Source: Pseudomonas sp. MWU13-2100 | GTDB lineage: Bacteria; Pseudomonadota; Gammaproteobacteria; Pseudomonadales; Pseudomonadaceae | Direction of reading: 5' to 3' | DNA: 64,000 nucleotides | Assembly: GCF_023242365.1 (NCBI RefSeq) | Contig: NZ_JALLIX010000028.1 | Span: 1-64,000, forward strand | Part shown: one piece after another, positions 42,702 through 50,912 of the stretch | How positions within the stretch are numbered: position 1 is the stretch's first letter | Layout: the number at the start of each line of letters is the position of its first letter | Made by a program: the position numbers and the translations under genes | The notes under the pieces: generated by a model | Told to the model about the DNA's origin: nothing | Database searches by the model: none | What the model saw: the letters and a program-made list of their open reading frames with translations, nothing else

Positions 42702-43775
42702 CTAAACCTTAAACTTCCCGTTCTCCATAAGCCTCAAATATTCGGAGTCATTAATCCCTATTCGCATCCAGTTTCCTGCTAGCTTTGCCATTTCGCTCGC
42801 AGCTCTTGCGTATCTAACCTCACCTAACCAAGTAAATCTCTGATTACTATTCGTTGTCAAAAACGTAAAGAATGGTCTTCCTCCTTCTGGACTTTGTCGT
42901 TCACCTCTAACCCGCTGATGATTGTCAGACGGTAAGAAGGAGTAGGTCATCAAAGTTGGATGCTTTTCTCTGAAATACAACCCTCGACTATTACCATCCT
43001 CTTCTTTTAGAATGAGGCTATAGCAATTATCGTCGATTACGGCCTCCAAAAAAACAAACGGCGTTTCCTTTAGAAGGCGCAACGTATCGCACGCGGGAGT
43101 CAAACATATAAAATACCTATTAGCCTCTCCCTCCCTCAAACGAAGCAACGTGCCCGTCGTAAGTGATGGCAGCCAACCTTCGGCCCCTAAAAGCTTTGTA
43201 TCCCCGAAAGCCTCTCGTTTGAAAACTACAAGCCGAGAAAATCCAAGCTCCGCTTCTTTGGACTTCCCCTCATCGCCAGCAAGTGCTATCGAGACTTTAT
43301 TTCTCTGCTCTCCTGGAAAGCCAATTAGCTCTCCTGCATCTGTGCGAACACCTCTGTCATTAATGCCATTTTTTAGCAATAGAAAAAGCAACGGCATATC
43401 AACGATTTTTTTACCATATGCCTGAGGTTTAATCACATCCGTACTTTTACTTAGCCACTTACCAACCGCAACCTTATCAAGATACTGATCCGCCACAGAT
43501 TCAAGCCCTATGGCATTATCGCACTCTGAAACCAGAAGTTCCCGCACAAGTTCGGCGACATCCTCCGGCGGATTCGTAATTAAGCGATTAGCCACATATG
43601 CAGAGTCGAGCTTTTTATCGAAACGGGTTACCATATGATGGATATTCTTCCTAATGGCACCCACTGCTGCTAGTGCAAAAGACGGCATCAGACCATCTGC
43701 AAATCTAGAAAACTCGAAAACCAAGTGACCCGGCAAATCCGCCGGAAGAACAGAAGCTTTATTCAATACGGTCAC
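42702..43775 (-). CDS. Protein of unknown function, last gene of the Dcm-Vsr-GHKL operon
   Basis: A 357-residue protein not recognised as any family. It has no membrane segment or signal peptide. The N-terminal 130 residues are mainly helical. The middle contains RYFICLTPACDTLRLL (residues 220-235), with a TPxCD motif, and a later segment YSFLPSDNHQRVRGERQSPE. The C-terminus ends NGKFKV. The start overlaps the receiver-like gene by four bases, so it is made as part of that unit and is the likely effector or adaptor of the system. The codon use and composition are more AT-rich than the core genes, like the rest of the operon. Confidence 0.8.
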   Translation of the reverse strand: MTVLNKASVLPADLPGHLVFEFSRFADGLMPSFALAAVGAIRKNIHHMVTRFDKKLDSAYVANRLITNPPEDVAELVRELLVSECDNAIGLESVADQYLDKVAVGKWLSKSTDVIKPQAYGKKIVDMPLLFLLLKNGINDRGVRTDAGELIGFPGEQRNKVSIALAGDEGKSKEAELGFSRLVVFKREAFGDTKLLGAEGWLPSLTTGTLLRLREGEANRYFICLTPACDTLRLLKETPFVFLEAVIDDNCYSLILKEEDGNSRGLYFREKHPTLMTYSFLPSDNHQRVRGERQSPEGGRPFFTFLTTNSNQRFTWLGEVRYARAASEMAKLAGNWMRIGINDSEYLRLMENGKFKV

Positions 43776-44422
43776 AAGGTAGCTTTGTTCTTTTGAGAAA
43801 AAACCCCCTCATCAACAGAATCGACATGAACGCCCCCTCCTTTAAGAGACTCCTTGATATCTTCATATACCTGTTCAGCAATAGTTTGCCCAGTGTAGAC
43901 ACAAATAAATCGAAGTCGACCATTCTCTGCAACGTCACTTAATGCTATTTCTTTCAAAATCCTTCTAGTTAGAGCGGAGGAGTTCTTGTAAAGATACCAA
44001 TCGATAACCACAATATCCGAAATCAGAGCAGAGTTCAGTACCCGCCGAACCACTAACTCTTCGTCAAAATTACTATCATCAGGCAAAACAAATGCGCAGT
44101 TCAAGCCTTTTTCCGCAAACGCATCTGAGACCTTTCTGATATCTAACTGATGCTCAGCAACGCTCTCAAGGAATGAGTCACCAGGTTCAACTATCGATGC
44201 AGACTCACTCCCTACAATTTCTAAGGTACCCATTCCATCATCAAATGGCGCAATCACGCTGGACACATCTGAGACCTTTCTCGGCCCTTCCACAAACGGT
44301 TCATTATCGATTACAACTGCATTTTTTAAAAATTTCTTTGCGGCAGTTAAACAGTGCTCAAGCCAACTATCATGCGAGTTAACTTCTGAAGCTTCCCCTT
44401 CAAAGACTTCGGCCTGCATCAC
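43772..44422 (-). CDS. Receiver-like (response-regulator-type) protein
   Basis: A 216-residue protein with a predicted receiver-like fold and no DNA-binding domain. NAVVIDNEP (Asp39) could be the first strand with its acidic residue. FAEKGLNCAFVLPDD, then SDIVVIDWYLYKN (Asp141, the candidate phosphoacceptor) and RFICVYTGQ (Thr178) follow in the order of a receiver. There is an insertion of about 60 residues between Asp39 and the first long helix, so it is a divergent form. It overlaps the genes on both sides by four bases. Its partner is probably the histidine-kinase-like C-terminal domain of the preceding gene product. Confidence 0.65.
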   Translation of the reverse strand: MMQAEVFEGEASEVNSHDSWLEHCLTAAKKFLKNAVVIDNEPFVEGPRKVSDVSSVIAPFDDGMGTLEIVGSESASIVEPGDSFLESVAEHQLDIRKVSDAFAEKGLNCAFVLPDDSNFDEELVVRRVLNSALISDIVVIDWYLYKNSSALTRRILKEIALSDVAENGRLRFICVYTGQTIAEQVYEDIKESLKGGGVHVDSVDEGVFSQKNKATL

Positions 44423-47400
44423 TCATCTCCCTGTTCATTAATCGACTTAATCCGGAAAGCCGGATCAATATCTAAGCCTGCCTCTTCAAGCTCAATCGTA
44501 AAACCTTCTCGAAGAAGGGTCTCTCTACTGATGGCAAGCCCCATGCCTCGCCCACCAGGCTTCTTACTCATACCGAATTCAAAAATCTGGTTACGTAATC
44601 TTTCTTCAATTCCCGGCCCAGTATTGGTAATCAAAAAACCATTCGAGTCCGCATCTAAAGTTATTTTCCGCTGATTCTCTGCACGAGCTGCAACCCAAAA
44701 TATAGCATTATCAACAATATTGATAAACGCACCCAATAGCGCCGAAGACTTGCACTTAACTCTACTTTCTCGAAAAACATCTGTAGCTATTAACTCAACA
44801 TTGTCATTTTCCAGAGACTCATCGAAGACCCTGCGAAGAACGCTGAGTATTTCCTCTCCCGAAACCTCAACTGTTGATCGGTTCATTCTTCGACCTAAAG
44901 GATCCAGAACCTTCAGATATCCATCAAGATGCTCTATATGCTCTCGAAGATTTTTATAAATCACGGACAACGGAGGATTACGATCTGCCCATGGCTTGAA
45001 CTCCGCCATAGCAACTCTAATCCCCCTAGCCGCACGTTCGAATTCATGCTGAAGAATACCTACCGACATCCCCATCTGAGCAAAATCTGAATAAAAATCT
45101 AACTGCTCTTCCAATAACAGATTACGACTTTCAAGAGCTGCAAAACGATCATCTAAAGTTTCTCGTTCATTAATCCCCTCAGAGAGCTCTATCATCTGCC
45201 TCTTGAATGAGTCGAAAAGTTCCCCTTCTTGCTTTCTGAGGTCTTCGATTTTCTTTTCGATTTCATGACGCACATTATCAATTTCTTCGGGTTTTTCTGC
45301 CGAGCGCTTAGTAAATTCATCGACAAGCAACTCAACATTCGCTCGAAGCACCGAAAACTCGGTCTGTAAAACCTGTTTCAATGTTTTTTGCATTACATCA
45401 GAGGCTTGAAACGCCTCGCGACGTAACCCTACAAGTTCTTTGACTGTAAAGTCCCGCTCTCTCTCGATGCTTTGAATAGCATTTTCTCGCAGTTGAGCAT
45501 TCGCAATATGTCCACTTGTTGCATTTCTAAGTTTTTCATCAATATCTAATCGAAGCAGGTCTAAGACTGAGACTTTAATATTTGAATACATACGTTCATA
45601 AGCTGCCCAGTCCCTTTCTAGCTTTTTAGACAAGGCCAGCCCTCGAGGGCGCATTACTACAGGCCTATTATTCAATGTTCTAAACTGATTCCGTACATCA
45701 ATTTCTAGCAGCCTTAACTTTGAGGCAAGCTGTCCTTTATCTTGCTCATCCAACAGCAGGCTCAAGCGCTCGTCTAAATCTCTAGAAATTCGACCTGATT
45801 CTATCTCGTAGAAATTACGCTCATAATCCTTAGAAAAAGTATCTAACTCCTCCTCAAAAACGGATCTTCTGGCGTCTGCTTTCTTTTTCTGTTTTTTTAG
45901 GATCTCCGCCTGAGCGTTTATAGACCTCTTTACCTCCCAATAATCTCCTTGCGGAGAGCTTTCTCTAAAAAACTCAAGCGCCAACTGTTGAAAAAAATTG
46001 ATCAACACCGATCTAAAATCACGATAAGCTTGGTTTTCTCTAAAACCTTCCCGCCCCGCCTTTTCCGTCAAAGACGAGTTGTGTTCATGGCCAATAGATA
46101 TATAACCAAATCCCCGACGATATGAAAAAAACCAATCACCAGCAGATTTCGTTCTTCTCTTCTCTATTTCCAGAAAGTCGTAATCCGTATTACCATATGG
46201 CAATACCCTAATACCATCCCGGTAGATATATACGCCACCAAGCCGATCAAGCTTACCGCTCATTTCAGTCCAATCTTGAGAGTTCAAACTTGAGTCTTTT
46301 GCATTACCTTGCACATAACCATATCTAATTGAAAACTTACCGCACCGAGGCTGACGCCCTCTTCCATCCGCCCAATTACAGACAAATTTTCGAGGCTTTC
46401 CGTATATTAAGACCGTACCGATAAACTGGCCACTGTCATCAAATTCCCCATCAAACAAATGATCGGTTTTTACAAAATCATCCTGTGTCAAAAAAGACGA
46501 CGGCCCAATTAGCTCCTCAACATCAGAAAGGTGATGATCTCGGAACTCCGTCTTAATAACAGGATTAACACCACTCATAAAATTTGAGAAGCCGAGTAAA
46601 TTTCTCTGTAGCTTTGAAGCCTCTTTATCAGCCCCCCCATCAATATCATCATCCAGCTCTGGAGCAACGGGCAAAACGATGAACTGTGTGCCGTAACCGT
46701 CACCAGACAGTGTCAGAGGTTCTTCCCGATTTTGATTAAGGGTTGCATCAAGCTTATCTGGACTTATATTTCTTGCCAGCTCAAGATCCTTCTGCAGTTG
46801 CAAATAAGCCTTGGGATCAATACTAGGTTTCAGAGACTTTAAATTCTCTGAAACCTTCTCGACCAATCTTCCTATATCACTATTTTTCGGAAGCGTCCCT
46901 CCTGCAAACTCTTCAATAGGAATATCTATAGCACCGATATCTATCCCTGGCTGTTCAAACACCCCCCAATGGACTAAAGCGACGACGAGATTATGTAGCC
47001 CATCGGGCCGACTTGCACGAGTCATTAAAATCGTTATCGGAGCAATAACAGCAATAGCGAGACGGCCTATTCCTTTTTCCCCCATAATTATTCGTTTTGG
47101 AAGTTCTTTTGGCCCTCTCCAATTCCGCCATTTCCGTTTTTCCTCTGACTCCTCTGACATCCCCGATCTTTCTATTTCATTAGCATTAACCCTGGATTCC
47201 GTACCGAGGGTAAGCCACCTATTTTCTAAATCATTGCGGGTCATACCGTAGCCATCGTCTCGTAAAACGAGAACCCGGGAACGTCGAAAGAAGTCTACTT
47301 CGACACGCTCTGCGTAAGCGTCATGTGCATTTTTGAAAAGCTCGTGAACCGCAGTTGGGATACCTGCGATTTGCTGTCGACCAAGCATGTCGACGGCTCT

Positions 47401-47424
47401 AGCTCTAACCTTGAGCTGTGTCAT
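44419..47424 (-). CDS. Large protein with two GHKL ATPase domains (MutL/Hsp90-like and histidine-kinase-like)
   Basis: A 1,001-residue cytosolic protein. The N-terminus is a GHKL ATPase like those of Hsp90, MutL and MORC: HELFKNAHDAYA (Glu28, Asn32), LRDDGYGM (Asp56/57) and GEKGIGRLA (115-122). A middle region to about residue 540 resembles the transducer part. A long charged coiled coil covers about 540-780. The C-terminus is histidine-kinase-like: GILQHEFERAARG (His793), INIVDNAIFW (Asn906), ITNTGPGIEE and GGRGMGLAIS. Such a pair of ATP sites in one chain is unusual. It sits between vsr (24 bases upstream) and the receiver-like gene (overlap of four bases). MutL/MORC-like ATPases linked to restriction-modification genes are known; the added kinase part with a receiver is the distinctive feature here. 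Confidence 0.85.
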   Translation of the reverse strand: MTQLKVRARAVDMLGRQQIAGIPTAVHELFKNAHDAYAERVEVDFFRRSRVLVLRDDGYGMTRNDLENRWLTLGTESRVNANEIERSGMSEESEEKRKWRNWRGPKELPKRIIMGEKGIGRLAIAVIAPITILMTRASRPDGLHNLVVALVHWGVFEQPGIDIGAIDIPIEEFAGGTLPKNSDIGRLVEKVSENLKSLKPSIDPKAYLQLQKDLELARNISPDKLDATLNQNREEPLTLSGDGYGTQFIVLPVAPELDDDIDGGADKEASKLQRNLLGFSNFMSGVNPVIKTEFRDHHLSDVEELIGPSSFLTQDDFVKTDHLFDGEFDDSGQFIGTVLIYGKPRKFVCNWADGRGRQPRCGKFSIRYGYVQGNAKDSSLNSQDWTEMSGKLDRLGGVYIYRDGIRVLPYGNTDYDFLEIEKRRTKSAGDWFFSYRRGFGYISIGHEHNSSLTEKAGREGFRENQAYRDFRSVLINFFQQLALEFFRESSPQGDYWEVKRSINAQAEILKKQKKKADARRSVFEEELDTFSKDYERNFYEIESGRISRDLDERLSLLLDEQDKGQLASKLRLLEIDVRNQFRTLNNRPVVMRPRGLALSKKLERDWAAYERMYSNIKVSVLDLLRLDIDEKLRNATSGHIANAQLRENAIQSIERERDFTVKELVGLRREAFQASDVMQKTLKQVLQTEFSVLRANVELLVDEFTKRSAEKPEEIDNVRHEIEKKIEDLRKQEGELFDSFKRQMIELSEGINERETLDDRFAALESRNLLLEEQLDFYSDFAQMGMSVGILQHEFERAARGIRVAMAEFKPWADRNPPLSVIYKNLREHIEHLDGYLKVLDPLGRRMNRSTVEVSGEEILSVLRRVFDESLENDNVELIATDVFRESRVKCKSSALLGAFINIVDNAIFWVAARAENQRKITLDADSNGFLITNTGPGIEERLRNQIFEFGMSKKPGGRGMGLAISRETLLREGFTIELEEAGLDIDPAFRIKSINEQGDE

Positions 47425-47448
47425 AAAGACTCCTAGGTCTTTAAGGAG

Positions 47449-47892
47449 TTATTGATTTTGCATGTTTTTTAGTCTATCGATGACGATTGCTATCATAGAT
47501 TCAGGAGATTGGTGAGTCCAAAAACGCAGCACATCCCATCTTGCAGCCGTCAGTAATGCGGTGACCCGATCATCCCGGGTACGATTGCTTTGGAGCTTTT
47601 CAGCCCACCAATCTCTGTTAGCTTTGGGGATCGTACCGTGAACCGGACATCCGTGCCAAAAACATCCATCAACGAAAACAGCTAGCTTTTTTCCAGGGAA
47701 GGCAATGTCGATATTCGAGCGCCCCAAGGAAACCGTTTTCGGCTTGTAGTGGATACGGTAACGCAGGCCTGCGGCAAAGAGCAGTTTCCGCAGGGCCATC
47801 TCAGGTGCCGTATCTTTGGAGCGCACGCGCTTCATCACGGCCGACGCCAACTCAGAGGATGGCATCGGCCGAGAGGAAGAGCCGCTACTCAT
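47449..47892 (-). CDS. vsr: Very short patch repair endonuclease (Vsr)
   Basis: A 147-residue Vsr-fold endonuclease. Vsr nicks beside T:G mismatches that arise when 5-methylcytosine deaminates. The key region is present: VMKRVRSKDTAPEMALRKLL, then SNIDIAFPGKKLAVFVDGCF and FWHGCPVH, with the catalytic Asp and the zinc-binding His/Cys residues. The ATG at 47892 is just past the dcm stop (seven-base gap); a longer frame from a TTG at 47934 would overlap dcm. A cytosine methyltransferase directly upstream is the classical partner. Given the following GHKL gene, it may serve a wider role, such as the cutting subunit. Confidence 0.92.
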   Translation of the reverse strand: MSSGSSSRPMPSSELASAVMKRVRSKDTAPEMALRKLLFAAGLRYRIHYKPKTVSLGRSNIDIAFPGKKLAVFVDGCFWHGCPVHGTIPKANRDWWAEKLQSNRTRDDRVTALLTAARWDVLRFWTHQSPESMIAIVIDRLKNMQNQ

Positions 47893-47899
47893 TGAAGGG

Positions 47900-48925
47900 T
47901 CAAGCTCGGATAGCTGCGAGCAGGCTACGGGCAATAGTGCGCATCATCGCCGGAGGGACAGCATTGCCAATTTGTGTGGCCACCTGCCCGGCATTGCCGT
48001 GAAAAATGTAGTTGTCTGGAAAGGACTGAAGACGCGCAGCCTCACGTAGGGTAATAGCCCTATTTTGTTCAGGGTGAGCATAGCGCCCCCGAGTTATGTC
48101 GGTGCAGCCAGTGGTGAGCGTTGGCGCAACGTCATTCCATCTCATACGACCGTAGGTGTCTGAGAATGACGAAGCCCTCTCTGCCCTCTTATGGCAATCG
48201 AGCTGCAGTTCTAAAGGCAAAGACTCTCGACCACCGCCATCGTGGGGTATGTACTGTAAACGACGTATATTGAGATCCGTATGCTTGCGAGCATAGTGCA
48301 GCGGGTCTTCCCCAGGTTGAGGTTTCCCGATACCTGGGACGGGTAAACCCTGGATCGCGCCTTGAACAGTTCTCCTACGTCGCTGAACGAGCCGAGTGGC
48401 CACCGATAAAGGAACCCCCTTAGCAGCGACCAAGATCATTCGAGTACGACGCTGCGGCACTCCGAGATCGGCGGCATCGACCCGCTTCGGCTCAGCCACG
48501 GAGTATCCTGCTTTTTTCAACCACTTTCTGAAGCCACCAAAAATGGTCGTAGACGCGAGCCCTGGAACGTTCTCAAGAAACACCAACGAAGGCTCGAAAC
48601 GAGTGATGAACTTCTTAGACTGACCAACCAAATCCCTGCGGGAGTCGTTGTTGCTCTTGTGACGATTCTGACTACTGAAGGGCTGGCAGGGGGCACATAC
48701 CACCAAGAGATCCAACTGTCCAGGGATCAGGTCAGAGAACTCGTCAGGTTTTACAGCTCTAATATCCTTCTCTATGAGACGGACATCTGGGTGATTCTCG
48801 CGATAGGTGCGGCAAGCACCAATATCAAAGTCAACGGCTCCGACGACCCGAAACCCCGCTTTTTGAAGCCCCAGGGAAACGGCGCCGGACCCACAGAACA
48901 AATCCAGAGCAATTGGCCTTGGCAT
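47900..48925 (-). CDS. dcm: DNA cytosine-5 methyltransferase
   Basis: A 341-residue C5-methyltransferase that would place a methyl group on cytosine within a specific sequence. Conserved motifs are in order: ALDLFCGSGAVSLGLQKAG (motif I), CAPCQPFSSQN with catalytic Cys (IV), VFLENVPGL (VI), QRRTRMILVA (VIII), and QIGNAVPPAMM at the end (X). The target-recognition region lies between about residues 190 and 290. It is the first gene of the five-gene operon. The recognition sequence cannot be read from the protein, and no ordinary type II restriction endonuclease is adjacent. All motifs are intact. Confidence 0.95.
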   Translation of the reverse strand: MPRPIALDLFCGSGAVSLGLQKAGFRVVGAVDFDIGACRTYRENHPDVRLIEKDIRAVKPDEFSDLIPGQLDLLVVCAPCQPFSSQNRHKSNNDSRRDLVGQSKKFITRFEPSLVFLENVPGLASTTIFGGFRKWLKKAGYSVAEPKRVDAADLGVPQRRTRMILVAAKGVPLSVATRLVQRRRRTVQGAIQGLPVPGIGKPQPGEDPLHYARKHTDLNIRRLQYIPHDGGGRESLPLELQLDCHKRAERASSFSDTYGRMRWNDVAPTLTTGCTDITRGRYAHPEQNRAITLREAARLQSFPDNYIFHGNAGQVATQIGNAVPPAMMRTIARSLLAAIRA

Positions 48926-49189
48926 AAAAATGTACCTGACGATTGAGTGAGCTTCCTACCCTCGGAATCGTGGCGGACAGCGGAAATGACAACAGTGTTA
49001 GCACTGGTGAAAATATAGGCGCAAGTGCCTGTGGAGTCTAGATTTTTCGCGGCCAGAAGCCACTACCCGACCAACCGACCGCGACACGAACAGCAAGACA
49101 TTTCCCCGCCTCTATCGGATACTTCGCACGAAATTTAAGTCCCACTGGAACTTAAACAGCTCTACCCCCTTCGATTAGTCTGGTTGAGT
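48926..49189. other. Divergent intergenic region upstream of dcm
   Basis: About 260 bases between the dcm start and the structured RNA. No gene was found. The right half has AGCAAGACA at about 49101 and ends in GATTAGTCTGG, with TAGTCT matching the minus-10 box of the three DUF6124 module promoters, and TTAAAC 18 bases before it as a possible minus-35. So the upstream region of this RNA copy is related to the others but more diverged. Confidence 0.45.
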
Positions 49190-49391
49190 CACGGGCGTTC
49201 CCGTGACCGAGTGTCAGAACTCGAACAACCAGGGCGCGGCACGCGCCATAGCTACCCGTAGTCAGCGCTTTGGGGCGTCTGGCTGCTGCATCTATGGTGG
49301 ACCGCGCGAGGCAGGCTTCGGCCTGGCCGGTTTCCTTGGTTGCCGGTTTCTGACCCTCGTGCGGTCCGCCACCCTAACCGTGTCAGAACGG
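49190..49391 (+). ncRNA. Structured RNA element (copy 3) upstream of a different gene
   Basis: The sequence differs widely from copies 1 and 2 but every helix is kept. Hairpin CACGGG/CCCGTG (49190-49205) is followed by CGAG-TGTCAGAA-CTCG (49208-49223). CAACCAGG (49226-49233) pairs with CCTTGGTTG (49334-49342). GGTGGACCGC (49296-49305) pairs with GCGGTCCGCCACC (49361-49373). A UUCG-capped stem (GGCAGGC/GCCTGGCC) and a last hairpin CCG-TGTCAGAA-CGG (49378-49391) follow. TTCTGAC at 49348-49354 matches both TGTCAGAA loops. The coordinated change of both loops and of the strand between them is strong evidence for a functional RNA. The gene downstream is not DUF6124. Confidence 0.72.
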
Positions 49392-49432
49392 CGGATGGCG
49401 GTTCCTTAATCCAACCAGGGACCATAAGGAAA

Positions 49433-49519
49433 ATGACCTACCCTCCTTTTACGCACGGGCACCGCCCACTCCGTCTGGCGTCGACATGGCTCGATCACGG
49501 AGAACACCTCCATGATTGA
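49433..49519 (+). CDS. Possible 28-residue leader ORF
   Basis: An ATG-started frame reads MTYPPFTHGHRPLRLASTWL then DHGEHLHD and stops seven bases inside the next gene. AAGGA lies directly before it but only two bases from the ATG, which is too close to be ideal. It could couple translation of the following gene, or be a chance frame. Confidence 0.25.
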   Translation: MTYPPFTHGHRPLRLASTWLDHGEHLHD

Positions 49520-50033
49520 TCGCTCATTACTCTCCCGTTTGCCCATCCCCGCTCTGATCAAACTCGCCGCCCTGAGCCACGACGAAGCGGTTGATCGGCT
49601 ACGTCATGCCGCCCGGCTCTGCCTGGACGGTGCCCGCTCGCTCGCCTTTGAGGATCAACAACAAAAGGATTTAGCTGACAAACTGATCGAGGATGCCCTC
49701 GCGCTTTACGATCTGGCCTTGCAGCGGCGGCATCCTCCGCCGTTATCCGATTCACCGGCCATGGTTCGCGTCAATGCCTCAACCGATTCCCCTTCTGTGC
49801 CACTTACACCCTGGGATGATCAGTTTGCTCAGGAAATCGCCAGTGGAACCCGTTGCGCGGAGCGCTGGCTGGAGCGACAAAACACCCAGCCGTTGTGGTG
49901 GCAACTGACGCAGGCGCGTATCAACCATCCGGAAGGGGATCGGCGCAATGCTTTCGAGGCGGGATTTTTAAGACGGTTGCAGCACCACTTGATTGCGGCA
50001 CAGCATCAGCACATTCGAAGATCACCGGGGTGA
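49512..50033 (+). CDS. Helical protein of unknown function downstream of structured RNA copy 3
   Basis: A 173-residue protein, not recognised. The first 80 residues form a probable helical bundle (DEAVDRLRHAARLCLDGARS then LADKLIEDALALYDLALQRR). A proline/serine-rich linker (HPPPLSDSPAMV, TDSPSVPLTPWDD) joins it to a tryptophan-containing helical C-terminus (SGTRCAERWLERQNTQPLWW). It has no export signal. It shares with DUF6124 proteins the upstream RNA element and a helix-linker style but no clear sequence similarity. GGAG lies about 11 bases before the ATG. A perfect long hairpin follows. Confidence 0.65.
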   Translation: MIDRSLLSRLPIPALIKLAALSHDEAVDRLRHAARLCLDGARSLAFEDQQQKDLADKLIEDALALYDLALQRRHPPPLSDSPAMVRVNASTDSPSVPLTPWDDQFAQEIASGTRCAERWLERQNTQPLWWQLTQARINHPEGDRRNAFEAGFLRRLQHHLIAAQHQHIRRSPG

Positions 50034-50070
50034 ACGCCCTGAGTGGTGGACGACTTCCGCGGTGACTTCC

Positions 50071-50118
50071 GCGGTCGCCCATCAGGCCCCGACTACTCGG
50101 GGCCTGATGGGCGACCGC
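50071..50118. repeat. Perfect 22-bp inverted repeat with a four-base loop
   Basis: The arms begin GCGGTCGCCCATCAGGCCCC on the left and are exactly complementary for 22 bases, around CTAC. A direct repeat ACTTCCGCGGT/GACTTCCGCGGT lies just before it. There is no T-run after it, so it is not a standard terminator, but the RNA hairpin would be extremely stable. It stands 38 bases after the preceding stop codon. Confidence 0.9.
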
Positions 50119-50215
50119 AGTTGATGACGACGATGAGTACTCATGCAAAATGGGGCGCTATCAAGCCGAAACGCTAACCCACCATCACCTACTGATCAAA
50201 GGACGTCTTGGCATC

Positions 50216-50824
50216 ATGTGCGGCACCGATGCAATGAAAAAATTGACACCGGCACGAGCCCTCATCGCCGAGCTGGTTCGTCGCTACTGGGTTCTAGGGA
50301 TGGAATGTAGCCTGCTTGAAATCCAAAAGCTGGCTTGGTTTCTCGAGCGCGCCATCGAAAAACTCCCAGGCACGGAGAATCCTTTAAATCTGCAGTTCGT
50401 CGCCCACAAATATGGACCTTATGCCAACCGCCTGGATCACCTGCTCGACAACCTCGACGGTAGCTACCTGCACTGCGATAAACGCATCAGTGATGCGGGC
50501 ATCAACGATGTGATCTGGTTCGATCAGGAACGAAAGTCCTTTTTGCAGGCCTACCTGAAGACTGAAGCCAAAGAGTTCACAAACGTCTTGGAAAGCACCA
50601 CACAGCTGATTGATGGTTTCGAATCGCCATTTGGTATGGAACTGTTGGCCACGGTGGACTGGTTGTTGTATCGCGAAAACGTGGAGCCGACTATTCCTGC
50701 GGTGCGCAAGGCTTTACAAGATTGGGAAGGTGGAGCAAATGCGGCCGCTCGTAAAGACAAGCTGTTCGACGATCAATCGCTTGAAATTGCGTTGAAACGA
50801 TTGGCCGCCAGTAACCTGCACTGA
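50216..50824 (+). CDS. Stand-alone DarG C-terminal-domain-like protein
   Basis: About 200 residues matching the C-terminal domain of DarG antitoxins, the part that binds the DNA ADP-ribosyltransferase DarT. Landmarks are ECSLLEIQKLAWFLERA, NLQFVAHKYGPYANRLDHLL and TQLIDGFESPFGMELLATVD. In DarG an N-terminal macrodomain, which removes ADP-ribose from DNA, precedes this domain; it is absent here and no darT is nearby. The gene may be a remnant of a darTG locus or a solitary antidote. The start is uncertain: ATG at 50216 has AAAGGA 12 bases upstream; an ATG at 50234 starts nearer the conserved part and one at 50150 is the longest. Confidence 0.72.
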   Translation: MCGTDAMKKLTPARALIAELVRRYWVLGMECSLLEIQKLAWFLERAIEKLPGTENPLNLQFVAHKYGPYANRLDHLLDNLDGSYLHCDKRISDAGINDVIWFDQERKSFLQAYLKTEAKEFTNVLESTTQLIDGFESPFGMELLATVDWLLYRENVEPTIPAVRKALQDWEGGANAAARKDKLFDDQSLEIALKRLAASNLH

Positions 50825-50912
50825 ATCCAAGGCCTCTGTCAGGCGACCTTATCCACAAATGAATGATAGCGGTGAGTGCATAACCGGACAGAGCTGTTAG
50901 CTGAGTGGAAAA

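Noticed and set aside
47893..47934. TTG start for Vsr at 47934
   Set aside because: It would overlap dcm and adds residues not typical of Vsr; the ATG at 47892 follows the dcm stop directly.
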